Shown: positions 54,468 through 62,916 of the stretch, in pieces
How the letters are laid out: the number at the start of each line of letters is the position of its first letter
How positions within the stretch are numbered: position 1 is the stretch's first letter
Origin: JADJMO01 sp016794445
GTDB taxonomy: Bacteria > Myxococcota_A > Polyangia > Polyangiales > JADJMO01
Length of the DNA: 64,000 nt
Direction: 5' to 3'
Assembly: GCA_016794445.1 (NCBI GenBank)
Contig: JAEUKC010000038.1
Location: 1 to 64,000, forward strand
Notes under the pieces: generated by a model
Told to the model about the DNA's origin: nothing
Seen by the model: the letters and a program-made list of their open reading frames with translations, nothing else
Database searches by the model: none
Translations under genes and position numbers: made by a program

Positions 54468-56606
54468 ATGCGACGCGCGTGGCTGATGGTGATCGGGATG
54501 TGGGCGGGGACGGTGGGGTGCAACGACGTGACCGTCGTCCCCACCTACTGGCCGAGCGGCTGCGTCGGGGACGGCGGCTTCACGCTGACCAGGATGAAGG
54601 GCGTCTCCCGGGTCGAGAAGGTCGACGTCCTCGTCGTGGTCGACGACTCCGCCACGATGGCCGATGCGCAGGCGGAGCTCGCGCGCCGACTGCCGGAGCT
54701 CCTGACCCAGCTCGCCGATCCGACGCCGGATCCACGCACGCACCAGCCGACCCACGCGACGGATCTCCACGTCGCCGTGATCACCTCGTCCCTCGGCTCG
54801 TTCGGGACCAGCGTCTGCGCGGGCAAGGACGATCGAGCGCACCTGCTCCCTCGACCAGGAGCGTGCACCAGCGTCACCGCCTCGCCTCTGCGCTGGGTGT
54901 TCGATCCAGCCGTGGATCCCACAGCGACGTTCAAGGGTGCGGAACGGCTCGGCGCGCTCGGTGCGGCCACGAGCTGCGTCGTCGAGAGCGCTGGCGAGGG
55001 CGGGTGCGGGGTCGCCCAGCCCTGGGAGGCGCTCTACCACTTCCTGATCGATCCGGCGCCGTACGCGAAGGCGGCCGTGAACTGCACCGCTGGGCCGGCG
55101 GGCGACGCGTGCGGCAACAACGACATCATCGTCGAGGGGCGCGACGAAGACCTGCTCGCGCAGCGGGCCGCGTTCCTTCGCCCCGACTCGCTCGTCGTCG
55201 TCGTCGTGCTCTCGGACCAGAACGACGTCTCGCTGCGCCCGGCCGGCAAGAACTGGCTCCCGTTCGCCTACCCGGAGGCGAAGATGCTGCGCGGGTGGGA
55301 GGCGTGCGAAGGCCTGCCCGACGACCTCGAGCCGGACAGCTCGGGGCCCCTCACGGCGCTGGGGTGCTTCTCGTGCTTCCAGGACAACAAGGACGTCAAC
55401 TGCACGAAGCCGTGGAGCGCGGGAGAAGACGCGGTGCGCCTCCGCGGCTTCCACCAGACGCAGCGGTTCGGGTTCAACTTCCTCTGGTCTCGGGAGCGCT
55501 ACGTCGACGCGTTCAAGAACATGACGGTCCCCGGCTCTGACGGCAGACTCGGGCCGAATGCGCTCTTCAGCGGTGGCTTTCGCGATCCGAGCCTCGTGTT
55601 CGTCACGGGCATCGTCGGCGTCCCGAAGCAGCTGGTCGAGGTCGCCGGCAAGCCCAAGACACTCTCGACGGCCGACTGGGAGAAGCTCACCGGTCCCATC
55701 GCCAAGCGCGACCCGCACCTGATCGAGTCGGTGGGACCGCGCGCAGGACTGCCGCTGTTCGCGGGTGATCGGTCGGTCGATCCCATACACGGCGGCGAGC
55801 GCGTCGTGCCCGGGGTGCAGCAGCTGCAGGCGGCCTGCATCAAGCCGCGACCGAGCACGCCGTCGATCGCGTGCGCGCCCCTCGGCTCGGAGTCGTTCGA
55901 TCCGCTCTGCGAGCCCGGTGGCAAGCAAGCCTTCACGCAGGCCTACCCCGGGCTGCGTCACCTGCGCATCCTCGAGCAGCTCGGACCGTCCGGGCTCGTC
56001 GCCTCGATCTGCAGCGAGACGTTCACGCCCACGATGACGGCGATCGCCACCCACGTGCGCGCGATCCTCGGCGCGCGTTGTCTGCGAACGATCCCGCCCG
56101 CGGCGTCCGCCGATCGCGCGAGCTGCAGCGTCTTCGAGGTGTTGCCGGACCTTCCTGCCGGCAAGACGTGCGAGACGCTGACCGGCGTCGGCGGCGGCAC
56201 CGGCTACTGCACGCCCGGGAGCGCCCCCTGCCGCAAGGCAGGCGACTTCCTCGGGCCGAGCGACAGGGAGAAGGCGGCAAGCCAGCTCGCGATCCGGCTC
56301 GGCACGGAGATCGTGCAAGCGACGGTCGAAGGCGAGAACGTGATCGTTCGAGGGAGCGACGGCACCAAGCACCTCGTGTGCGAGCTCCTGCAGCTCAGCG
56401 CCGATCGGACCGATGCCGCCACCTCGACGGCGTGCCGGACGGACCCGGGCTTCTCGCCGCCCGGCGGCGGTTATTGTTACTCGAGCGATCCAGCGATGAT
56501 CGGCGACGTCTGCCTCCACCAGGGCGCCACCTCGACGCTGCGGTTCGTGGGCGACGTGCAGCCGAAGGCGGGGAGCGAGATCTTCCCCGTGTGCGGCAAG
56601 TGCTGA
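54468..56606 (+). CDS. VWA-like lipoprotein, tandem paralogue 3
   Basis: 712 residues. The signal peptide ends TVGC (Cys18). The metal site reads VVVDDSATM (D59, S61, T63), so Thr replaces the last Ser, which is still compatible with metal binding. Shared blocks: LHVAVITSSLGSFG, ALYHFLIDPAPYAKA, LSDQNDVSLRPAGKNWLPF, CFSCFQDNKDVNC and GYCTPGSAPCRKAG. It is closer to paralogue 2 than to 1. The start follows terminator 54400-54434, so it needs its own promoter. Confidence 0.8.
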   Translation: MRRAWLMVIGMWAGTVGCNDVTVVPTYWPSGCVGDGGFTLTRMKGVSRVEKVDVLVVVDDSATMADAQAELARRLPELLTQLADPTPDPRTHQPTHATDLHVAVITSSLGSFGTSVCAGKDDRAHLLPRPGACTSVTASPLRWVFDPAVDPTATFKGAERLGALGAATSCVVESAGEGGCGVAQPWEALYHFLIDPAPYAKAAVNCTAGPAGDACGNNDIIVEGRDEDLLAQRAAFLRPDSLVVVVVLSDQNDVSLRPAGKNWLPFAYPEAKMLRGWEACEGLPDDLEPDSSGPLTALGCFSCFQDNKDVNCTKPWSAGEDAVRLRGFHQTQRFGFNFLWSRERYVDAFKNMTVPGSDGRLGPNALFSGGFRDPSLVFVTGIVGVPKQLVEVAGKPKTLSTADWEKLTGPIAKRDPHLIESVGPRAGLPLFAGDRSVDPIHGGERVVPGVQQLQAACIKPRPSTPSIACAPLGSESFDPLCEPGGKQAFTQAYPGLRHLRILEQLGPSGLVASICSETFTPTMTAIATHVRAILGARCLRTIPPAASADRASCSVFEVLPDLPAGKTCETLTGVGGGTGYCTPGSAPCRKAGDFLGPSDREKAASQLAIRLGTEIVQATVEGENVIVRGSDGTKHLVCELLQLSADRTDAATSTACRTDPGFSPPGGGYCYSSDPAMIGDVCLHQGATSTLRFVGDVQPKAGSEIFPVCGKC

Positions 56607-56642
56607 TGTGACCGCGGCCGCCCTCCGCGCTACCACCCCCGC

Positions 56643-57923
56643 GTGCGTCGCGCGCTCCTCGCCCTCCTCCTCGGCACCACGTCGTGCGCGCGCTGCAACG
56701 GGTCCGCCACCACCACCACCGACGCGGCCCCCGCGGCTTCGTCGGCCCCGACCGCCGGCGGCGGGCGCTGCACCCCGATCGCGCGGCACGTGCGCGGTGG
56801 GCTCGCCGGCGAGGCCGAGACCGACTCGCCCGTCGCGTTCGGCGCCGAGCTGGGCGGCGTCGCCTCCGACGCGCAAGCGTTCTACGTGGGCCTCCGCACC
56901 GCGGGCGGCGGCGGCGAGGCCATGGTCTTGCGCTTCCCGCACGACGGCGCGGCGCCGACCGTCGTCACCACCCTCGCCAAGGCGCCGGGCACGCGGCCGC
57001 CGCAGGTCGCGATCGATCCCAAGGGCGGTGTCCTCGTCGGCGCCCTCGTGCGCGGGTTCGAGTCGACCACCTTCGACCTGCGCACGCCGACCGCTTCGCT
57101 CGGCACGTTTCCGCAGGCCGTCGACGAGTCCGAGAGCACGGTGCTGCTGGCCACCGCGAAGGGCACCCTCGTCGCGTGGGACGACACCGAGGGCGACAAG
57201 GTCACGCGCGGTCGCGTGCGGGTCATCGCGTGGTCGGGCGCCAAGCCCACGCTCGCCGACGCGGGCAGCGACGCAGGGGCCAGCGACACGATCGGGGTCG
57301 CGTCGGCCAAGACGAGCGACGCGCAGTGGCCGCTGCTCGTGCCCTCGCCCGACGGCGCGCGCGCGGTGCTGCTGTGGCTCGCCGAGCGGCCCGAGGCGAT
57401 CGACGACCACGACGGCGCCGCCGGCGAGCCCTCGCAGGACAACGCGCAGCGCTGGGTCGAGGCCGTGCTCGTCGACGTCGCCACCGGCGCCACGATCGGC
57501 GCTCCGCGCATGCTCACGGCCCAGACCGGCCACGCGCAGACGATGACGGCGACGTGGACCGCGAGCGGGCTCTTCGTGGTGGTCCGCGACGACCCCCGCC
57601 CGACCGACGGCGACGGTGGTTCGCTGATCGCCGTGCGCGCCCTGGTCGACGCCGCGATCGCCGAGCCCACGCGCAAGGTCGTCGCCGAGAAGGACGTGGC
57701 CCCTGGCGTCGCGGCCGCGTTGCCGTTCGGGGCGGGCATCCTCGCGTCGTTCCTCGCACCGGACGGAAGGGCGCGCCTCGTGCCGGCGTTTGCCGACGGT
57801 CCGGCCACGACGGAACCCGCCCTCGAGCATCGGCGGGTCCTCGCTGCGCGCGGCCCCATCGTCCTCGCCACCCGCCTTTCCGGAAGCGCCCTGGATTTCG
57901 CCCTCGTCCGCTGCAACCTCTGA
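56643..57923 (+). CDS. Lipoprotein of unknown function
   Basis: 426 residues from a GTG at 56643. The signal peptide ends LLGTTSC (Cys15), and the next residues (ARCNG) resemble the mature start of the lipoprotein at 1057 (GRCNE). Repeating segments such as GGVASDAQAFYVGLRTAGGG, QVAIDPKGGVLVGALV and PDGARAVLLWLAERPE suggest a beta-propeller. It follows the VWA-like paralogues on the same strand after 36 bases and could be co-transcribed with the third. Confidence 0.7.
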   Translation: MRRALLALLLGTTSCARCNGSATTTTDAAPAASSAPTAGGGRCTPIARHVRGGLAGEAETDSPVAFGAELGGVASDAQAFYVGLRTAGGGGEAMVLRFPHDGAAPTVVTTLAKAPGTRPPQVAIDPKGGVLVGALVRGFESTTFDLRTPTASLGTFPQAVDESESTVLLATAKGTLVAWDDTEGDKVTRGRVRVIAWSGAKPTLADAGSDAGASDTIGVASAKTSDAQWPLLVPSPDGARAVLLWLAERPEAIDDHDGAAGEPSQDNAQRWVEAVLVDVATGATIGAPRMLTAQTGHAQTMTATWTASGLFVVVRDDPRPTDGDGGSLIAVRALVDAAIAEPTRKVVAEKDVAPGVAAALPFGAGILASFLAPDGRARLVPAFADGPATTEPALEHRRVLAARGPIVLATRLSGSALDFALVRCNL

Positions 57924-58073
57924 CGTCGGAGCGGCCACCCGTGACGCGACCGACGCCCGGTCGATGCACGCCTTTCCCTGGCGCGACGGCCGTTCTTCTG
58001 GCACATACATCCACCTCTTTTCCGAAACCCCGCCGCGATGTCGTGTGACGTCGAGCGCCAAGGAGTCTTCCTC

Positions 58074-59123
58074 ATGAAGCGTGCATCCGCCGTCCTCACC
58101 CTCGGTTCTCTCGTGGTGTCCGCCATGGTCTTCGGCGTCGCTTGCGGCGAGAGCGACGACACGACGCCGCGCCCTGGCATCGACAGCGGCACGGGTGGCG
58201 ACTCGACGACGGACACCGGCACCGGTGGTGACTCGGCGACGGACACCGGCACGCCGAGCGACACCAAGACCGAGAGCGGTCCGCCCAAGTGTCCGGCGGT
58301 CCTCAAGGAGGGCAAGCTCGCCGAGCTGCAGGATCCGGCGTCGACCAAGAAGGCCACCCTGGGCGACGGCATCAAGCTCACCGGCGTGGTCGCGACCACG
58401 CAGAAGTTCCGCACCAGCGGCACGCCCAAGAAGGCGGGCGACTCCTGCCTCTACGGCGTGTTCGTCGCCGACGCGAACGCCACCTTCCAGCCCTACTCGG
58501 GCATCCTCGTCCTGTCGTACGGCGACGACGCCATCGCGGCCGGCACCGGCTTCACGTGCCCGTCCGGCACCGACCTGATCCCGAACGACGTCAAGCCGGG
58601 CGACGCGCTCGACCTCACGGCGACGTACACCGAGTTCGGCCCCACCTCGACCACCTGCGGCAAGGCCACCCCGCCCCTCCCGCCCCCCAGCCCGGACAAG
58701 ATGCGCCAGGCGATGCAGCTCTGCGCGCTCACCAAGAAGGGCGCCGGCACCCTCCCCGTGCCCGCCGACGTCACCCCGGCCGCGATCGCCAACGGCGGCG
58801 CCGACGTGGGCAAGTGGATGGGCGGCTACGTCCGCATCAAGGACGTCGAGGCCTCGACCGACATCGCCTTCGGTCAGTTCAAGGTCAAGGGCAGCGAGCT
58901 CTTCGTCAACGACACCATCTACTACCGTGGCGCCGCGACCGCGCCGAAGACCAAGACGGGCGACAAGTTCACGAGCATCGTGGGCGTGAGCTACCTCGAC
59001 TTCTGCACCTGGACCCTCGCCCCGAGCGACGTCTGCGGCCACACCCCCATCCCGGCGACCGACACGCCGCCGGCCTGCGCGGGCGGCACGACCGACGCGG
59101 GTGTGGACGCCAAGGCCGACTGA
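58074..59123 (+). CDS. Putative lipoprotein with OB-fold-like domain
   Basis: 349 residues; AAGGAG lies 8 bases before the ATG at 58074. The signal peptide ends MVFGVAC (Cys26), and a Thr/Gly/Asp linker contains three copies of a DTGTxxD-like unit. The body reads KKATLGDGIKLTGVVATTQK, YGVFVADANATFQPYSGILV and GDALDLTATYTEFG, the pattern of the OB-fold nucleic-acid-like domains found in secreted nucleases and myxobacterial lipoproteins, without nuclease residues. A strong terminator follows. Confidence 0.7.
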   Translation: MKRASAVLTLGSLVVSAMVFGVACGESDDTTPRPGIDSGTGGDSTTDTGTGGDSATDTGTPSDTKTESGPPKCPAVLKEGKLAELQDPASTKKATLGDGIKLTGVVATTQKFRTSGTPKKAGDSCLYGVFVADANATFQPYSGILVLSYGDDAIAAGTGFTCPSGTDLIPNDVKPGDALDLTATYTEFGPTSTTCGKATPPLPPPSPDKMRQAMQLCALTKKGAGTLPVPADVTPAAIANGGADVGKWMGGYVRIKDVEASTDIAFGQFKVKGSELFVNDTIYYRGAATAPKTKTGDKFTSIVGVSYLDFCTWTLAPSDVCGHTPIPATDTPPACAGGTTDAGVDAKAD

Positions 59124-59148
59124 AGGGTCGGCGAGAGGGCTGTCCGGC

Positions 59149-59185
59149 ACGGGGACGGGGGTTTTTCCCTGTCCCCGTCCTTTTT
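59149..59185 (+). terminator. Strong intrinsic terminator
   Basis: A stem of about 11 bp (59149-59159 with 59167-59177/8, one G-T wobble) around a T-rich loop is followed at once by TTTTT (59181-59185). It ends the lipoprotein transcript before the kinase-fusion gene. Confidence 0.75.
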
Positions 59186-59207
59186 CCAGCCACGCGAGAA
59201 TCACCCG

Positions 59208-61181
59208 ATGGAAGGACCCCTTGCAGTTCGAGGGGCTCCGGGCGAGTCTGTGGGGACGGTGACAGCGCCTGCCGCCGGGCCGTGTGGTCGGGTCGTGGAG
59301 CTCTTGCTCGACGGCAAGGACCCCCGGACCGACTCTGTGGTCTCGGCCCACGTAGTTTCCTGCTCCGACTGCACCGATCGAATCCGGGTCATGGGAATGT
59401 TCAAGGAGAAAGAAGCTGAAGTTCGCGAGGGCATGGTCCTCGTCGACCGCTTCGAGATCGTTCGTTCCCTGGGCCGCGGCGGCATGGGCGAGGTGTTCCT
59501 CGCGCGCGACCGCAACTTCGGCGCTTCTGCCGTCGCGGTGAAGGTCGTGCGTCGCGACACCCGGCTGCCGGGCGACGACGAGGCCCTGCGCAAGGAGGTC
59601 GAGCTCGCGCGCGCGGTCAACCACCCCAACGTCGCGCGCGTCCACGATCTGCACGTCTCGCCGTTCGGACCGATCGTCACCATGGCGTACGTCGACGGCG
59701 TCACGCTCCACCAGTGGATCCGCGAGAAGAAGCGGATGGGCGGGGTCACCGCCGACGAGTGGCGCCGCGTCTCGCGCGACGTCGCGGGCGGCCTCGCGGC
59801 CATCCACGCGGCCGGCATCGTCCACGGCGATCTCAAGCCCGGCAACGTCATGGTCGACCGCGCCAGCAGCAGCGCGTACATCGTGGACTTCGGCTTCGCC
59901 AAGGAACGCGCCCGTACCGTCGCCACCATGCGCGGCGAGAAGAAGGCGGCCGACGGCGGCACGCCGAACTACATGAGCCCGGAGCGCCTCGAGAAGGGCG
60001 GCGCCAGCGTCGAGGACGACCTCTACGCGCTCGGCATGACCATCTGGGAGATGCTCAGCGCCAAGGTGCCCGAGCCCGGTCACCACCCGCCCTCGCACTC
60101 CATCGAGCGGCAGCTCCCGTTCGGCATCCCGCCCGGCCTCGCGACCGACGAGCTCAAGCAGGTGTTCCGCCTGCAGGCCAAGGAGCCCACGCGTCGCCCT
60201 CAGGCGCGCCACCTCCGCTTCTTCAATCCCAACACCGTCGCGACCAACCCGCTGCAGGTCGCGCGCGAGCGCATCGATCCGGGCTCCACCCCGCCCTACC
60301 GCGGATCGTCCACGCCGTTCCGGCCCGACGCCCAGGGTCTCCTCATCGTCTACGCCTCCAACGCGCGCGAGCTCATCGGTCGCGTGCTCCCGCTCGACAA
60401 GACCAAGATGGTCATCGGTCGCGCGCCGAGCGTGCCGGGCGTGAAGCAGCCGGTCGATCTCGTGGTGCCCGAGGCCACCATCAGTGCGATCCACGGCGCG
60501 CTCAGCTTCCAGAACAACGGCTGCTGGTACCTCGAGGACGCCAAGGAGCCGCGCCCCTCGACCAACGGCATCTACGGCGAGGGCAGCTACGAGCGCCAGG
60601 CCGCGGTCACGTTGTTGCACGGCAACGAGGCCATGATCGGCGAGCTCCGCGTCAAGCTCGTGAGCTTCCGCGAGGCGAGCACGCTGCACGAGAAGGCGCT
60701 CCAGTTCCTGCGCCAGCGCGACGGCCTCACTTCGCTCCTCCACGAGGAGGCGTTTCGCCAGGCGCTCGACGGCGACCTCTCGTTCACGCGCTGGGCCGGC
60801 TACCCGCTCACCCTCGCGTGGTTCTTCTTGCGCACCCCCGCGCGCGACGGCCAGGGCCGCCTCACGATCCAGGAGATGCAGGCGCTGCGTCGCGCGGCCA
60901 AGGCCGCCGTCGACCTGTTCGACATGCTGCTGCTCTCGCTCACGGCGTGCACCGCCGGCCTCACCGGCATCGGCTCGTTCGCGGTCGCGCTCGTCGGCCA
61001 GACCGCCGACATCGCCAAGCCGCTGGTCGAGCAGGTGCTCACCCAGATGCGCTCGCAGATGCCCCCCGGCGTCGAGGTCGGCGCCGTCGTGGTCGAGGCG
61101 ACCAACGAGCACAAGCGCGGCGCAGACCTCCTCGAGGCCACCCGCCACACCCCCGGCGGCCCCGTCTACAACATCACCTGA
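59208..61181 (+). CDS. Zinc-finger / Ser-Thr kinase / FHA / degenerate GGDEF fusion protein
   Basis: 657 residues. Residues 48-55 (HVVSCSDC) match the HxxxCxxC zinc motif of anti-sigma factors. The kinase domain (about 80-345) has GRGGMGEVF, Lys112 in VAVKVV, HGDLKPGN (near 206; Arg of HRD is Gly), VDFGFA and MSPERLEKG. An FHA-like domain follows (about 395-490; VIGRAP, PEATISAIHGALSF). From about 500, RDGLTSLLHEEAFRQAL looks like the start of a GGDEF domain, but no GGDEF active loop is visible. No membrane segment, so it is cytoplasmic. Confidence 0.85.
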   Translation: MEGPLAVRGAPGESVGTVTAPAAGPCGRVVELLLDGKDPRTDSVVSAHVVSCSDCTDRIRVMGMFKEKEAEVREGMVLVDRFEIVRSLGRGGMGEVFLARDRNFGASAVAVKVVRRDTRLPGDDEALRKEVELARAVNHPNVARVHDLHVSPFGPIVTMAYVDGVTLHQWIREKKRMGGVTADEWRRVSRDVAGGLAAIHAAGIVHGDLKPGNVMVDRASSSAYIVDFGFAKERARTVATMRGEKKAADGGTPNYMSPERLEKGGASVEDDLYALGMTIWEMLSAKVPEPGHHPPSHSIERQLPFGIPPGLATDELKQVFRLQAKEPTRRPQARHLRFFNPNTVATNPLQVARERIDPGSTPPYRGSSTPFRPDAQGLLIVYASNARELIGRVLPLDKTKMVIGRAPSVPGVKQPVDLVVPEATISAIHGALSFQNNGCWYLEDAKEPRPSTNGIYGEGSYERQAAVTLLHGNEAMIGELRVKLVSFREASTLHEKALQFLRQRDGLTSLLHEEAFRQALDGDLSFTRWAGYPLTLAWFFLRTPARDGQGRLTIQEMQALRRAAKAAVDLFDMLLLSLTACTAGLTGIGSFAVALVGQTADIAKPLVEQVLTQMRSQMPPGVEVGAVVVEATNEHKRGADLLEATRHTPGGPVYNIT

Positions 61182-61184
61182 GCG

Positions 61185-62903
61185 ATGGCCGACCGCCCCC
61201 CCTCGCGCCGGGCCTCGCAAGCGAACCGGGAGGCCATCAAGACCGCGCCGGCCGGACCGCGACCGCTGCGAGAAGAGCGCGTGAGCGACGTCCCTGCCGC
61301 GGCGACCGCGCGCAGCGCCGCCCTCAAGCCGGCGGACATCATCGCCCTCACCAAGACCCTGCAGTCGCTGCGCACGCGGCTCGCCGAGCGGGAGTCCGAG
61401 CTCGCGCGCGAGCAGCACGAGCGCTCCGCCGAGGCCGAGCGCGTCGGGCAGATGCTGGTGCGCGTCGCCGAGGCCGAGCAGCAGCTGCACAAGAGCGACC
61501 AGCGCGCGCAGCAAGCCGAGGCGCGCGCCCGCGAGGCCGAGGAGCGCGCGGTCGATCAGGCCGACCTCGTGCACCGCGCCGAGCAGCGACTCGTCGACGC
61601 CGAGCGGCGCGCGAAGGTGGCAGAGGACGCGGCCCGCGGGGTCGCCGTTCGCGTGGCTGCGCTCGAAGCAGACCTCCGCGAGCGCGACCAGCGGCTCGTC
61701 GACGCCCGCGATCGCCTCGCTCTCGTCGAGGCCCGCGTGCACCAGCTCGAGGCCGAGGAGGTCGCCGCCGAAGAGGCCGCGCACACGGCGCAGACCGCGG
61801 CCGCCCAGCAGGTCGAGCGCGCAGAGGCGCTGCAGACCGAGCTCGAGCTGCGCGTGAAGGAGGCCAAGAAGTACTCCGAGCAGGCCGCGCGCGCCGAGAC
61901 CACCGCCACGAGCCTGCGCGGCGAGCTCGCCGAGGTGCGCAAGGAACTCGAGCGCTCGGGCCTCGAGCTCGGCCTCGCGAGCGAGGCGGTCACCGCCAAG
62001 GACCAGCAGCTGCGCGAGCTCGCCGAGCGGCACGAAGCCGAGGCGCGCGAGCAGCACGCGCGGGCCCTCGGGCTCGAGGCCGCCGTGGCCAAGGGTGCCG
62101 AGGAGCTCGCCGCCGCGATGGCTGCCCACGCCGAGAAGGAGCGCGGGCACGCGAGCGCGCTTGCGGCCAGCGAGGCCGCCCACGCCACCGCGCTCGCGGC
62201 CGCCGAGAAGGCCCACATGGACGCCCTCGCGACCGCGGAGGCCGCCCACGCGCGGCGCGTCCACGAGCTCGAGGAGCGCCACACGGCCGCGCAGTCCGAG
62301 CACATCCTGCTCGGCGCGCAGCTCGCCGAGGTGGAGCAGGAGCGCACCGCGCTCGCGGCCCGCACGGTGGCGCTCACCGCCCAGGTGCAGAAGCTCGAGC
62401 GCGCGCAGCTGGCCCTGGCCACGCAGGCCGCGGCCCTCGAGACCGACCGCGATTTCCTCAAGGCGCAGGCCCAGTCGTACGAGGCCGAGCGCGCCGCCCT
62501 CGTCGTCCGGGTCGACGCCCTCGAGCTCGATCGCGCCGAACAGCGCGCGCGCGCCGACGGCCTCGAGGCGCGCCTCGCCGACGCGGTCGCCCAGGCGAAC
62601 GCGCTCCGCGCGAGCCTCGAGGAGGCCGAGGCGAACGCGGCGCAGACCCACTCCAACGCCGAGGCCCTCGCCAACAGCCTGCGCAACGCGCGCGGCGTGG
62701 CCGAGCGCGCGCGGGCGGTGCTCGGCGAGCTCGAGGCCCTGTTCGGCGCCGAGGCGCGCCCGAGCGTGATGCCACCGGCCCTCACCACGCTCCAGCATCT
62801 CTCTCAGGCGCTCGTGCAGCCGCTGCCGGCCCTCTCGTCGACGCCCCCGCGCCGCCCGCCGTTGACGACGAAGCCCCAAGGACGCAAGAAGTCGCGGCGA
62901 TGA
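61185..62903 (+). CDS. Long coiled-coil protein
   Basis: 572 residues, almost all Ala/Glu/Arg/Leu heptad-rich coiled coil from about residue 50 to 545 (for example LAERESELAREQHERSAEAE and AEEVAAEEAAHTAQ). It has a basic, Pro/Arg-rich first 45 residues and a basic end (PRRPPLTTKPQGRKKSRR). It starts 3 bases after the kinase-fusion stop and is probably co-transcribed, so it may be a partner or substrate. A structural or scaffold role is inferred. Low-complexity composition makes homology claims unsafe. Confidence 0.75.
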   Translation: MADRPPSRRASQANREAIKTAPAGPRPLREERVSDVPAAATARSAALKPADIIALTKTLQSLRTRLAERESELAREQHERSAEAERVGQMLVRVAEAEQQLHKSDQRAQQAEARAREAEERAVDQADLVHRAEQRLVDAERRAKVAEDAARGVAVRVAALEADLRERDQRLVDARDRLALVEARVHQLEAEEVAAEEAAHTAQTAAAQQVERAEALQTELELRVKEAKKYSEQAARAETTATSLRGELAEVRKELERSGLELGLASEAVTAKDQQLRELAERHEAEAREQHARALGLEAAVAKGAEELAAAMAAHAEKERGHASALAASEAAHATALAAAEKAHMDALATAEAAHARRVHELEERHTAAQSEHILLGAQLAEVEQERTALAARTVALTAQVQKLERAQLALATQAAALETDRDFLKAQAQSYEAERAALVVRVDALELDRAEQRARADGLEARLADAVAQANALRASLEEAEANAAQTHSNAEALANSLRNARGVAERARAVLGELEALFGAEARPSVMPPALTTLQHLSQALVQPLPALSSTPPRRPPLTTKPQGRKKSRR

Positions 62904-62916
62904 GCGGGGTACGGTC

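Noticed and set aside
57998..58014. TGGCAC at about 58000 as a sigma-54 promoter for the OB-fold lipoprotein
   Set aside because: No GC at the -12 position after correct spacing.
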